Notes: generated from the sequence alone by a model not told the origin. Positions 1-5,784 are shown, counted from the stretch's first letter. The stretch: DNA of 5,784 nt from Chloroflexota bacterium (GCA_025450255.1 JANWHV010000215.1:1-5784); one strand, 5' to 3'. Program-made: numbers and translations.

Positions 1-35
1 CATGCTCCACAACACACCTGAGCGACGAACGCATG

Positions 36-57
36 TCGCGGCAAACGTGCGCCGCGA
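36..57. other. GC-rich hairpin upstream of the operon
   Basis: A perfect 7-bp inverted repeat, TCGCGGC at 36-42 and GCCGCGA at 51-57, encloses an 8-nt loop. It lies about 95 nt before the binding-protein gene. The sequence after it (GTTGTAAGAAGG) has only a few T residues, so it is a poor intrinsic terminator on the + strand. It could end an upstream transcript with help from Rho, be a leader structure, or be a chance palindrome in GC-rich DNA. Structure is seen directly; the role is unknown. Confidence 0.3.
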
Positions 58-84
58 GTTGTAAGAAGGAGGTGGTCGGCGCCA

Positions 85-126
85 GACCCAATAATCGCCT
101 ATTGATCGTAAAAGGCATCGTTTTAC
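85..126 (+). promoter_or_regulatory. Candidate promoter/operator region of the importer operon
   Basis: This is the most AT-rich stretch before the first gene. AATAAT at 90-95 matches five of six bases of a sigma-70 -10 box, but no convincing -35 box lies 16-18 bp upstream. Just downstream, GTAAAA (108-113) and TTTTAC (121-126) form a perfect 6-bp inverted repeat with a 7-nt spacer. If transcription began near 102, this repeat would cover roughly +7 to +25, a usual place for a repressor operator. The repeat is seen; promoter and operator roles are inference, and the regulator is not in the window. Confidence 0.3.
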
Positions 127-135
127 TGTTTTATC

Positions 136-142
136 AGGAGGA
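136..142 (+). promoter_or_regulatory. Strong Shine-Dalgarno of the binding-protein gene
   Basis: AGGAGGA lies 8 nt before the ATG at 151. This near-consensus ribosome binding site fixes the start of the substrate-binding protein and is by far the best site in the operon, in keeping with the need for excess binding protein over the membrane components. Confidence 0.85.
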
Positions 143-150
143 AAGTATTC

Positions 151-1218
151 ATGCATCGTGTGATTTCACGCCGCGCGGCCACGGCGGCGATCTGTTTGTT
201 ACCGCTGGCGGCGATGACGCTGCCGGCGCGCCCCGTTTCCGCGCGCTCGGACGCTTCCACGGCCCATGCCGGGTTGCGGGTCGGCGTGGTGCTGGACGTG
301 GGCGGGCGCGACGACAAGGGCTTCAATCAGCTTGCGTACGAAGGCGCCGTCGCGGCGAAACAGAAATACGGCGTCAGCTTTAGCTACGTGCAGACGACCG
401 CGATTTCCGATGCCCTGTACTATGCGAATCTTTCGAGCTTTGCCCGCCAGAAGTACGACCTGGTGATCGGCGTCGGCTTCCTGATGTCCGCGTCGATCTA
501 CAAGGCGGCCAAGGCATTCCCGTCCGTCAAGTTTGCCATCGTGGACAGCGCTCCCGCCGATGCCAAGGGGAACACGGTCAACCTGAGCAACGTCGCGAAC
601 CTGTTCTTCCGCGAACAGGAGTCCGGCTATCTGGTCGGCTACATGGCCGGTTTGATGGAGGCAGGCAAGATCGGCAAAGCCACGCACAACGTGATCGGCA
701 CCATGGGCGGTATCAGCATTCCGCCCGTGAATCGCTATATCGCCGGCTATATCCAGGGCGCGCGCGCCGCCGATCCGTCGGTGAAAATTCTTCTTGGCTA
801 TAGCGGCGACTTCAATAACCAGACCAAGGCCCTGAACATTGGCCTTGGCCAGATTTCGAAAGGCGCCGACATCCTCTTCGCGGTAGCCGGCAGCGCCGGA
901 AACGGCTATCTGAAGGCGGCGGGGAATAAGGCTGACTACGGCATCGGCGTCGACAGCGACCAGATCTTCCTCGGCAAATACATGATGACCAGTGCCGTGA
1001 AGCGCGTCGACCAGGCAATATTGCAGACCATTGGCTCCGTCAAGGACGGCACGTACAAGGGCGGCGATCACCTGTTCACGCTGAAGAACAACGGTACGGG
1101 CTACGGCACGGTCGGGCCGATGGTCCCGGCCGACATCGTAGCCAAGGTTAAGGCGCAGGCTGCCCTGATCAAGTCGGGCAAGCTCGTGCCCACGACGGTC
1201 ATACCCAAGAACCTCTAA
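151..1218 (+). CDS. BMP/PnrA-family nucleoside substrate-binding protein of an ABC importer
   Basis: This 355-residue exported protein should bind a nucleoside outside the inner membrane and deliver it to the permeases encoded downstream. Residues 1-31 form an export signal: a basic start with Arg7-Arg8, a hydrophobic stretch (9-24) and a likely signal peptidase I site after Val-Ser-Ala31. Cys15 is preceded by Ile, so there is no proper lipobox. The mature part has BMP-family landmarks: LRVGVVLDVGGRDDKGFNQ (42-60), the hydrophobic strand DLVIGVGF (103-110), the VDSDQ segment (267-271) followed by MTSAVKRVDQAI (279-290), and the closing VP...IKSGKLVP pattern (325-347). Length is usual for the family. 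The strong Shine-Dalgarno supports ATG 151. Family members are known to bind purine or mixed nucleosides (for example Treponema PnrA); the exact ligand here cannot be read from sequence. It is first in the operon and followed by a structured 209-nt gap. Confidence 0.93.
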   Translation: MHRVISRRAATAAICLLPLAAMTLPARPVSARSDASTAHAGLRVGVVLDVGGRDDKGFNQLAYEGAVAAKQKYGVSFSYVQTTAISDALYYANLSSFARQKYDLVIGVGFLMSASIYKAAKAFPSVKFAIVDSAPADAKGNTVNLSNVANLFFREQESGYLVGYMAGLMEAGKIGKATHNVIGTMGGISIPPVNRYIAGYIQGARAADPSVKILLGYSGDFNNQTKALNIGLGQISKGADILFAVAGSAGNGYLKAAGNKADYGIGVDSDQIFLGKYMMTSAVKRVDQAILQTIGSVKDGTYKGGDHLFTLKNNGTGYGTVGPMVPADIVAKVKAQAALIKSGKLVPTTVIPKNL

Positions 1219-1233
1219 TAGCGTCACCGCTGG

Positions 1234-1269
1234 ACCAGGAGGTGAACGCCGAAACGTTCCCCTCCTGGT
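1234..1269 (+). other. Long intercistronic hairpin after the binding-protein gene
   Basis: The arms ACCAGGAGG (1234-1242) and CCTCCTGGT (1261-1269) pair perfectly. After one mismatch (T1243/C1260), GAACG (1244-1248) pairs with CGTTC (1255-1259), leaving the 6-nt loop CCGAAA. It starts 15 nt after the stop codon. No T-run follows, so it is not a classical intrinsic terminator. Stable hairpins after binding-protein genes are known in other ABC operons (malE-malF) to protect upstream mRNA from 3' exonucleases and raise the binding-protein level; that role is inferred here. The 5' arm contains AGGAGGTGA (1237-1245), a nearly full anti-Shine-Dalgarno complement, with no start codon at a usable distance. 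Confidence 0.7.
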
Positions 1270-1314
1270 TGGGATGTATCCGAATCGAACCTCCGGGTGG
1301 CAGGGACTGAATTT

Positions 1315-1332
1315 CCGGATGAATCCGGATGG
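1315..1332. repeat. Palindromic intergenic repeat, copy 1
   Basis: The sequence reads CCGGATGAATCCGGATGG. Its first 14 bases are an inverted repeat (CCGGAT / ATCCGG around GA). A nearly identical element lies at 5442-5459 with 16 of 18 bases the same. Both copies are preceded at about 15-16 nt by GGCAGG followed by purine-AC (1299-1307 and 5427-5435). This copy also holds a direct repeat, TCCGGATG at 1314-1321 and 1324-1331. It may be a dispersed REP-like element or a protein-binding site. Confidence 0.5.
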
Positions 1333-1427
1333 CACGGTCGGTACCTCGGCATAGGATCGGGGTTTCGCACGTGGCGGCGCGCCGTATGCGCAGTGCTGGG
1401 TCGTGAGCTTCGGGAACGGGGAAACGG

Positions 1428-2912
1428 TTGGCAGCGGTTACGAGCGTGACAGGGCAGGCCGACCAGCGCGAGACGGCAAGGCCGGCGTTCGTCGGGCTGC
1501 TGCAGCGGCTGATTGGCGAGAGCGCGGTCGCCGGCATCACCCTGGGCGCTGCCTTTCTGGCCGGCTCGCTCTTGATCATTTGCACCAGCACCGACCCATT
1601 TAGCCTTCTGGGCGCCCACGGCCCAACTCTCTACACGCTTGGCCATTTGTTGCACTATCCATTCAACGCCTTCGTCAATCTCTTTACCGGCGCGTTCGGC
1701 ACGCCGGATCTCGGCACCACCTCTGTCACCATCGGCCAGGCGGTGCCGCTGGTGTTCACCGGGCTAGCCGTCGCGTTTGCCTATGACGCCGGCCTCTTCA
1801 ATATCGGCGCCGAAGGCCAGTTATACGTGGGCGCGATCCTGGCGACATTGGTCGGCGTAGCCTTTGCCTCCGCCCCCGGCTTTCTGCTGCTGCCGCTGAT
1901 TCTTATCGCGTCCGTGCTGGCGGGCATGGCCTGGGGCGCTATCGTGGGCATTCTGAAGGCCTATCGAGGCGCGCATGAGGTGATCACCACCATCATGCTC
2001 AACTGGATCGCCATATACGGCACCACTGCCCTGGTCACGGCGCCCGGACCGATGAATTCGGTGAAGGCGCAGGGCCAGGCGGTGAGCGATCATATCGGCA
2101 GTGGCGGGTTTTTACCGCTGCAGACCTGGTTCGGCAAGGACAGCACGGTCGATGCCGGCGTGTACCTGGCAATCGGGGCGGCGCTGCTCTACTGGTTCGT
2201 GACCCGCCGTACCAGTCTCGGTTACGAGATACGCGCCGTCGGCCTCAATCCCGGCGCCGCCGCCTACGGCGGCATTCCAGTGAAGCGGCGGCTGGTGATC
2301 GCCATGGTTATCGCGGGGGGCCTGGGCGGACTGGCCGGAGGCGTACACATCGCCGATCCTAACGGCAATGGGGTGTTCCAGAACGGCTTCTCGCCTGGTT
2401 GGGGTTTCGACGGTATCGCCGTCGCCTTGTTGGGCAAGGGCAATCCGGTGGGCATTCTGCTGTCGGCGGTGCTCTTCGGCGCCCTGCGCACCGGCAGCCA
2501 GAACATGCAGATCGCCGGCGTCTCCCCGCACATGACCGAGTTGCTCCAGGGCATAATCGTGCTCTTTATCGCGCTCGACGTGCTGGTGCGGAAACAACTG
2601 GCGCGCAAACGCCGCCGCGCGCTCGTGGCGCCGGCCGCGGAGTCCGGCTCGCCTTCCGAGGCAGTGGCCGGCCGGCAGCAGGCGTCGTTGCCGGCACGGG
2701 ACGCGGCGGAATGGCGAGGGTTGTTGGTATTCTCCACCATGTGCGCCACCTGCGCGGTGTTGTTCTCGCACTACTTCTTCGGCGCGCTTGCCCTGCTGTT
2801 TGCCGCGCTCTATGTGGCGAGCGGCCGGCGGGTCACGCGGGGCGCCGTGATCATGATTGTCTATTGCGCGGCTTGCGTGGCGCTGGGCCTATCCGTGGAC
2901 AAGTATCTCTGA
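1428..2912 (+). CDS. Nucleoside ABC importer permease 1 (BPD_transp_2 family) with C-terminal membrane extension
   Basis: This 494-residue inner-membrane protein should form half of the translocation channel. It resembles YufP/NupP- or NupB-type permeases. The core covers about residues 31-388: hydrophobic segments near 36-53, 101-118, 130-148, 152-176, 185-204, 244-258, 288-306, 330-352 and 370-388. The family's cytoplasmic coupling motif is RAVGLNPGAAAYGGIPV (269-285), and FNIGAEGQL (124-132) is also typical. Unlike ordinary members of about 350 residues, it continues through a basic and polar linker (389-429) into three predicted membrane segments (about 431-449, 451-465, 472-490). The start is uncertain. 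TTG 1428 has only a weak GGGGA-like site 6 nt upstream, and GTG 1446 in the same frame is the alternative. An in-frame stop at 1404-1406 limits any longer start. The next gene begins 16 nt after its stop. Family assignment is firm; the role of the extension is unknown. Confidence 0.92.
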   Translation: MAAVTSVTGQADQRETARPAFVGLLQRLIGESAVAGITLGAAFLAGSLLIICTSTDPFSLLGAHGPTLYTLGHLLHYPFNAFVNLFTGAFGTPDLGTTSVTIGQAVPLVFTGLAVAFAYDAGLFNIGAEGQLYVGAILATLVGVAFASAPGFLLLPLILIASVLAGMAWGAIVGILKAYRGAHEVITTIMLNWIAIYGTTALVTAPGPMNSVKAQGQAVSDHIGSGGFLPLQTWFGKDSTVDAGVYLAIGAALLYWFVTRRTSLGYEIRAVGLNPGAAAYGGIPVKRRLVIAMVIAGGLGGLAGGVHIADPNGNGVFQNGFSPGWGFDGIAVALLGKGNPVGILLSAVLFGALRTGSQNMQIAGVSPHMTELLQGIIVLFIALDVLVRKQLARKRRRALVAPAAESGSPSEAVAGRQQASLPARDAAEWRGLLVFSTMCATCAVLFSHYFFGALALLFAALYVASGRRVTRGAVIMIVYCAACVALGLSVDKYL

Positions 2913-2928
2913 GGGGCGGGATATCGTT

Positions 2929-3852
2929 ATGGATTGGAGCGTACTGCAAAACAGCGACTTCTATGCCGGCATCCTGCGCACCGCCACACCCCTTACCCTG
3001 GCCGCGCTCGGCGGCGTGCTTACCGAACGCTCCGGCGTGACGAACATCGGCATCGAAGGGATGATGCTGATCGGCGCCTTCTTTGGCGCCTGGGTGGCCA
3101 ATAACACCGGCAATCCGTGGCTTGGTCTTCTCGCGGCGATGGTTTTCGGCGCCCTGGTGGCGCTGATCCACGGCGTGGTCTCCATCACCTTCCGCGGTAA
3201 CCAGATTATCAGCGGCGTGGCGATTAACCTGTTCGGCACGGGGCTAACGGGCTTTATGTATGAAACCTTCACGCCGAACGGCTTACCCTCGCTGCCGACC
3301 ATTCCAAACATCAGCATCCCCGGTCTCTCCGGTATTCCCGGTGTTGGTCCGGTTATCGGCACGCAGAATTCGATCGTCTACATTATGCTGGGTCTGCTGA
3401 TAGTCGGTCACCTGTTTCTGTTCCATACCACGCTCGGCCTGCGTGTCCGCGCCGTAGGTGAGCAGCCGCGCGCGGCAGACACTGCCGGCATCAATGTGTT
3501 CGCTATCCGCTACCTGTGCGTCACGCTCAGCGGCGCGCTGGCCGGGTTGGCGGGCGCGTACCTGTCGCTTGGGCTTATCGGTAACTTCATCGTAAATATC
3601 AGCGCGGGCCAGGGATTCATCGCGCTGGCCGCGATGATTGTCGGCAAGTGGACTCCGTTTGGCGCTTTCGCCGCCTGCCTGTTGTTTGGCTTTGGTCAGC
3701 AAATTCAGACCTCGCAGTTCGTTGGCGCCGGGTTCGCCGGGAACATGGTGGCAATTGCTCCCTATCTGATCACCTTGATCGCGGTCGGCGGCTTCATAGG
3801 CCGCGCTACCGCGCCCGCCGCCGATGGGATTCCCTATGACCCAGCCCACTAG
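2929..3852 (+). CDS. Nucleoside ABC importer permease 2 (BPD_transp_2 family)
   Basis: This 307-residue inner-membrane protein is the partner channel subunit, of the YufQ/NupQ or NupC type. The N-terminal half carries LTERSGVTNIGIEGMMLIGA (31-50), a hallmark of the family, followed by membrane segments near 63-85, 93-110 and 148-166. The coupling motif is RAVGEQPRAADTAGINV (174-190), and further membrane segments lie near 193-218, 228-238, 242-258 and 273-291. A Pro- and Gly-rich stretch (119-142) between the segments near 93-110 and 148-166 is probably a periplasmic loop, as in relatives. I chose ATG 2929 because a G-rich site (GGGGCGGGA, 2913-2921) lies just upstream and the family N-terminus fits. 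An in-frame start at 2857 would add 24 residues read out of frame through the end of permease 1 and is not favoured. The gene ends inside the start of the ATPase gene, which points to translational coupling. Confidence 0.93.
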   Translation: MDWSVLQNSDFYAGILRTATPLTLAALGGVLTERSGVTNIGIEGMMLIGAFFGAWVANNTGNPWLGLLAAMVFGALVALIHGVVSITFRGNQIISGVAINLFGTGLTGFMYETFTPNGLPSLPTIPNISIPGLSGIPGVGPVIGTQNSIVYIMLGLLIVGHLFLFHTTLGLRVRAVGEQPRAADTAGINVFAIRYLCVTLSGALAGLAGAYLSLGLIGNFIVNISAGQGFIALAAMIVGKWTPFGAFAACLLFGFGQQIQTSQFVGAGFAGNMVAIAPYLITLIAVGGFIGRATAPAADGIPYDPAH

Positions 3853-5398
3853 CCCGGCAAGCGCTCCGCTCGCCGTCGAGATGCGCGGCATCACCAAGAC
3901 GTTCGGCACGCTGGTGGCGGACGACAATGTCGATCTCGCGGCCGGGCGCGGCACCATTCACGCTTTGGTCGGCGAGAACGGCGCCGGCAAGAGCACCCTG
4001 ATGAACATGCTCTATGGCCTGTATATGCCCGACTCCGGCGAGATCATCGTCAATGGCCGGAGCGTGACGCTGCGTGGCCCAGGCGACGCGATAAAGCAAG
4101 GAATCGGCATGGTACACCAGCACTTTATGCTGGTGCCGCCGCTTACCGTGGCCGAGAACGTGGTACTGGGCGCCGAACCGCCCGGCCTGGCCGTGTTCCC
4201 CAAGAGCGAGGCGATCCGGCGGGTGGTCGATCTGTCGGACCGCTATGGCCTGAAGGTTGACCCCAGCGCGCGGGTCGGCAGCCTCCCCGTAGGCTTGCAG
4301 CAGCGCGTGGAGATCCTCAAGACCCTCTATCGCGGCGCCGAGATTCTCATACTCGACGAGCCGACCGCCGTGCTGACGCCGCAAGAGACAGACGAGCTGT
4401 TCGTGGTGCTGCGCGATCTGGTGGACAAGGGCAAAACCATTTTGTTCATCAGCCACAAGCTGCGCGAGGTGATGGCAGTCGCCGACCAGATCTCCGTGTT
4501 GCGGCGCGGCAAGAAGGTGGCCACGCTGGAAAAGAGCAAAACCTCGCGCGAGGAGATTGCCAAGCTGATGGTGGGGCGCGAGATCCTGCCGCAGGTCGAA
4601 CGCGGCACTGGCCACCCGCGTGACGTGGTGTTGCAGGTGAGTGACCTGCGCTGCGACTCCGATCGCGGTATCAGCGCCCTGAAGGGTTTGAGCTTCGCCG
4701 TGCGAGCCGGCGAGGTGCTTGGTATCGCGGGGGTTGAGGGCAACGGGCAGAGCGAGTTGATCGACGTGATCACCGGGCTGCGCCATGCCAGCGGTGGCAC
4801 GGTAACGTTGATTGGCCAGGATATTACCAACAAGAGCCCGCGTCATGCTCGCGAGCTTGGCCTCGCCGCGATTCCGGAAGATCGCCACGCGCGCGGCCTG
4901 ATACTGGACTACTCAGTGGCCAATAACCTGATCCTTGGCGAGCAGGACAAGCCATCGGTTTCCGGCGGCAACATCCTCAACCCTCGACGCATCCTGGAGC
5001 GGGCGCGGCGTTTGGTGCGCCAGTTCGATATCCGCGGCGCCGTGCCCACGACCCCGGTGCGATCACTCTCCGGTGGCAACCAGCAAAAGGTGGTGCTGGC
5101 GCGCGAGCTGGACTCCGGCCCCAAGCTGCTGATTGCCGCGCAACCCACGCGCGGGATCGACATAGGGGCTATCCAGTTCGTACACGAACAGATCCTGGCC
5201 CAGCGGGACAAAGGGGTAGGCATCTTGCTGGTAAGCGCCGAGCTTGACGAAATCTTCGCCCTCTCCGACCGCATCATCGTGCTGTACGAGGGACACGTCA
5301 CGGGCGAGTTCACGGCCGCCGAGGCGACCGAGGAGCGGCTCGGCATCCTGATGACCGGCGGCACGCTCACCGAGACGGCGAGCCACGTCGGCGTCTGA
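3836..5398 (+). CDS. Nucleoside ABC importer ATP-binding protein with two nucleotide-binding domains
   Basis: This 520-residue cytoplasmic ATPase powers the importer and matches the YufO/NupO or NupA type (RbsA-like double ATPase). Domain 1 (about 12-250) has Walker A GENGAGKST (46-54), Q-loop Gln95, the family's variant signature LPVGLQQ (150-156), Walker B ILILDEP (170-176) and switch His207. Domain 2 (about 264-510) is degenerate in the family manner: its Walker A is GVEGNGQSE (299-307) without Lys-Ser/Thr, and the usual Walker B Asp-Glu is replaced in LLIAAQPTRGID (431-442). The switch His is missing in LVSAEL (465-470). Its signature LSGGNQQK (411-418) is intact, so the active composite site should pair the domain 1 Walker motifs with the domain 2 signature. 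ATG 3836 gives a 17-nt overlap with permease 2 and has GGGA 6 nt upstream; ATG 3824 would add four residues. It is the last gene of the operon. Confidence 0.95.
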   Translation: MTQPTSPASAPLAVEMRGITKTFGTLVADDNVDLAAGRGTIHALVGENGAGKSTLMNMLYGLYMPDSGEIIVNGRSVTLRGPGDAIKQGIGMVHQHFMLVPPLTVAENVVLGAEPPGLAVFPKSEAIRRVVDLSDRYGLKVDPSARVGSLPVGLQQRVEILKTLYRGAEILILDEPTAVLTPQETDELFVVLRDLVDKGKTILFISHKLREVMAVADQISVLRRGKKVATLEKSKTSREEIAKLMVGREILPQVERGTGHPRDVVLQVSDLRCDSDRGISALKGLSFAVRAGEVLGIAGVEGNGQSELIDVITGLRHASGGTVTLIGQDITNKSPRHARELGLAAIPEDRHARGLILDYSVANNLILGEQDKPSVSGGNILNPRRILERARRLVRQFDIRGAVPTTPVRSLSGGNQQKVVLARELDSGPKLLIAAQPTRGIDIGAIQFVHEQILAQRDKGVGILLVSAELDEIFALSDRIIVLYEGHVTGEFTAAEATEERLGILMTGGTLTETASHVGV

Positions 5399-5405
5399 AC
5401 GTATG

Positions 5406-5430
5406 TGCCTGACCTTAAAAGGTCATGGCA
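5406..5430. terminator. Hairpin after the ATPase gene, possible end-of-operon structure
   Basis: Starting 7 nt after the ATPase stop codon, TGCC (5406-5409) plus TGACCT (5410-5415) pair with AGGTCA (5420-5425) plus GGCA (5427-5430). One base (T5426) is bulged and the loop is TTAA-like (5416-5419). That makes 10 base pairs. There is no T-run after it in either direction, so it is not a textbook intrinsic terminator. Its place between two converging genes suggests a role in ending or protecting transcripts, perhaps with Rho. Confidence 0.4.
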
Positions 5431-5441
5431 GGAACCACGGA

Positions 5442-5459
5442 CCGGATAAATCCGGTTGG
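5442..5459. repeat. Palindromic intergenic repeat, copy 2
   Basis: The sequence reads CCGGATAAATCCGGTTGG and differs from copy 1 (1315-1332) at two of 18 positions. With A5441 and T5456, the inverted repeat extends to ACCGGAT / ATCCGGT around AA, which can fold as a 6-bp stem with a TAAA loop. It lies between the converging ATPase and cytidine deaminase genes. The pair of copies is seen directly; whether the element occurs elsewhere in the genome cannot be told here. Confidence 0.5.
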
Positions 5460-5529
5460 ATTCGCCCGCGACGTAGCGCAGGGGCTTCACCTGGGGCGTG
5501 CGCGGCTTTCCGATACACTGGGACGGCCA

Positions 5530-5784
5530 TTATACGGTGGACTTGAACGCGGTAAAGCTTTCCGGCAGGAGGGTTGAGAGACGCGTGGTGCGTACGTTGC
5601 CGTTAACGCCCGCCAATATCACCTCCATGTCACCATCTATCGCGAACTCGATCAGCACCTGACGGCAGGCGCCGCACGGCGGCGTGAGCGTCTCGGCCGC
5701 GGTAACGACCGCGACGGCGCTGAAGTGCCGCTCACCCTCCACCACCGCTCTGAAGATCGCGTTCCGTTCGGCGCAGCTACTCAA
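5530..5784 (-). CDS. cdd: Cytidine deaminase, N-terminus outside the window
   Basis: The visible 84 residues are the C-terminal part of a zinc-dependent cytidine deaminase, which hydrolyses cytidine and deoxycytidine to uridine and deoxyuridine in pyrimidine salvage. The zinc-binding, catalytic motif Cys-Ala-Glu in SSCAERNAIF is at the edge of the window, with the Glu as proton shuttle. The second zinc motif PPCGACRQVLIEF supplies the other two cysteines. Both motifs and the short length after them fit the small tetrameric enzymes of about 130 residues, so roughly 50 N-terminal residues (including the substrate-binding FSVGAA-type region) lie beyond 5784. The TTG at the edge is therefore not the start. 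The stop codon is at 5530-5532. The gene converges on the importer operon, and the pairing suggests that cytidine or deoxycytidine is among the imported substrates; this is inference. Confidence 0.95.
   Translation of the reverse strand: MSSCAERNAIFRAVVEGERHFSAVAVVTAAETLTPPCGACRQVLIEFAIDGDMEVILAGVNGNVRTTRLSTLLPESFTAFKSTV

Noticed and set aside
66..74. AAGGAGGTG, a strong Shine-Dalgarno-like sequence
   Set aside because: No ATG, GTG or TTG follows at 5-12 nt with an open frame that makes sense, so I treat it as a chance match or unexplained.
33..383. Open frame of 116 codons overlapping the start of the binding-protein gene
   Set aside because: It is out of frame with a clear BMP gene, has no convincing ribosome binding site and an Arg-rich, low-complexity translation typical of a shadow frame in GC-rich DNA.
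1280..1300. tRNA T-arm-like sequence on the - strand (GGTTCGATTC)
   Set aside because: The expected T-stem does not pair around a TTCGATT loop, and no acceptor, anticodon or D arms can be fitted in the surrounding sequence.
199..1335. Long antisense open frame (378 codons) opposite the binding-protein gene
   Set aside because: Long antisense frames are common in GC-rich DNA with strong third-position bias. The translation shows no recognisable family, while the + strand gene is well supported.
1274..1354. Small open frame of 26 codons in the gap downstream of the orphan Shine-Dalgarno
   Set aside because: The Shine-Dalgarno at 1237-1245 is about 28 nt from its ATG and buried in the hairpin, and the peptide has no recognisable feature.
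2049..2063. ACCGA-TGAAT-TCGGT inverted repeat inside permease 1, similar to the intergenic palindromes
   Set aside because: It is only a 5-bp palindrome within coding sequence and lacks the CCGGAT core; chance is the simpler explanation.
4730..4765. Loss of Walker A Lys and other catalytic residues in the second ATPase domain
   Set aside because: This degeneracy is normal for sugar and nucleoside double ATPases of the RbsA/NupA type and does not indicate a broken gene.
3806..4888. Long antisense open frame (360 codons) opposite the ATPase gene
   Set aside because: The + strand has all ABC ATPase motifs; the antisense product is His/Gln/Ala-rich without recognisable motifs.

Overview
The window holds one complete nucleoside-type ABC importer operon on the + strand and, converging on it from the - strand, the 3' part of a cytidine deaminase gene. 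The DNA is GC-rich (about 60% by eye, not counted) with mostly strong AGGAGG-type ribosome binding sites. Organism: a GC-rich bacterium of uncertain phylum. The substrate-binding protein has an export signal but no lipobox, which fits a periplasmic, soluble binding protein and so a diderm cell. I cannot name the taxon from the sequence.

Layout: (1) 1-150, an upstream region with a GC-rich hairpin (36-57), an AT-richer promoter-like patch, a small inverted repeat that may be an operator (108-126) and a strong Shine-Dalgarno. (2) 151-1218, a BMP/PnrA-family substrate-binding protein. (3) 1219-1427, an unusual 209-nt gap inside the operon with a long hairpin (1234-1269) and one copy of a palindromic repeat. 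(4) 1428-2912, first permease of the BPD_transp_2 type, carrying a C-terminal extension of about 105 residues with three predicted extra membrane segments. (5) 2929-3852, second permease. (6) 3836-5398, a two-domain ATPase whose start overlaps the second permease. (7) 5399-5529, a convergent intergenic gap with a hairpin and a second copy of the palindromic repeat. (8) 5530-5784, cytidine deaminase on the - strand, cut at its N-terminus by the window edge.

How it fits together: the binding protein captures a nucleoside outside the inner membrane, the two different permeases form the channel, and the double ATPase powers it (same architecture as the Bacillus nupNOPQ/yufNOPQ guanosine importer and the streptococcal and lactococcal bmpA-nupABC systems). 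Cytidine deaminase would convert imported cytidine or deoxycytidine to uridine or deoxyuridine, so the locus reads as nucleoside scavenging. I see no entirely new system. The less ordinary points are the extended first permease, the structured gap after the binding-protein gene, and a near-identical 18-bp palindromic element present in both intergenic gaps.
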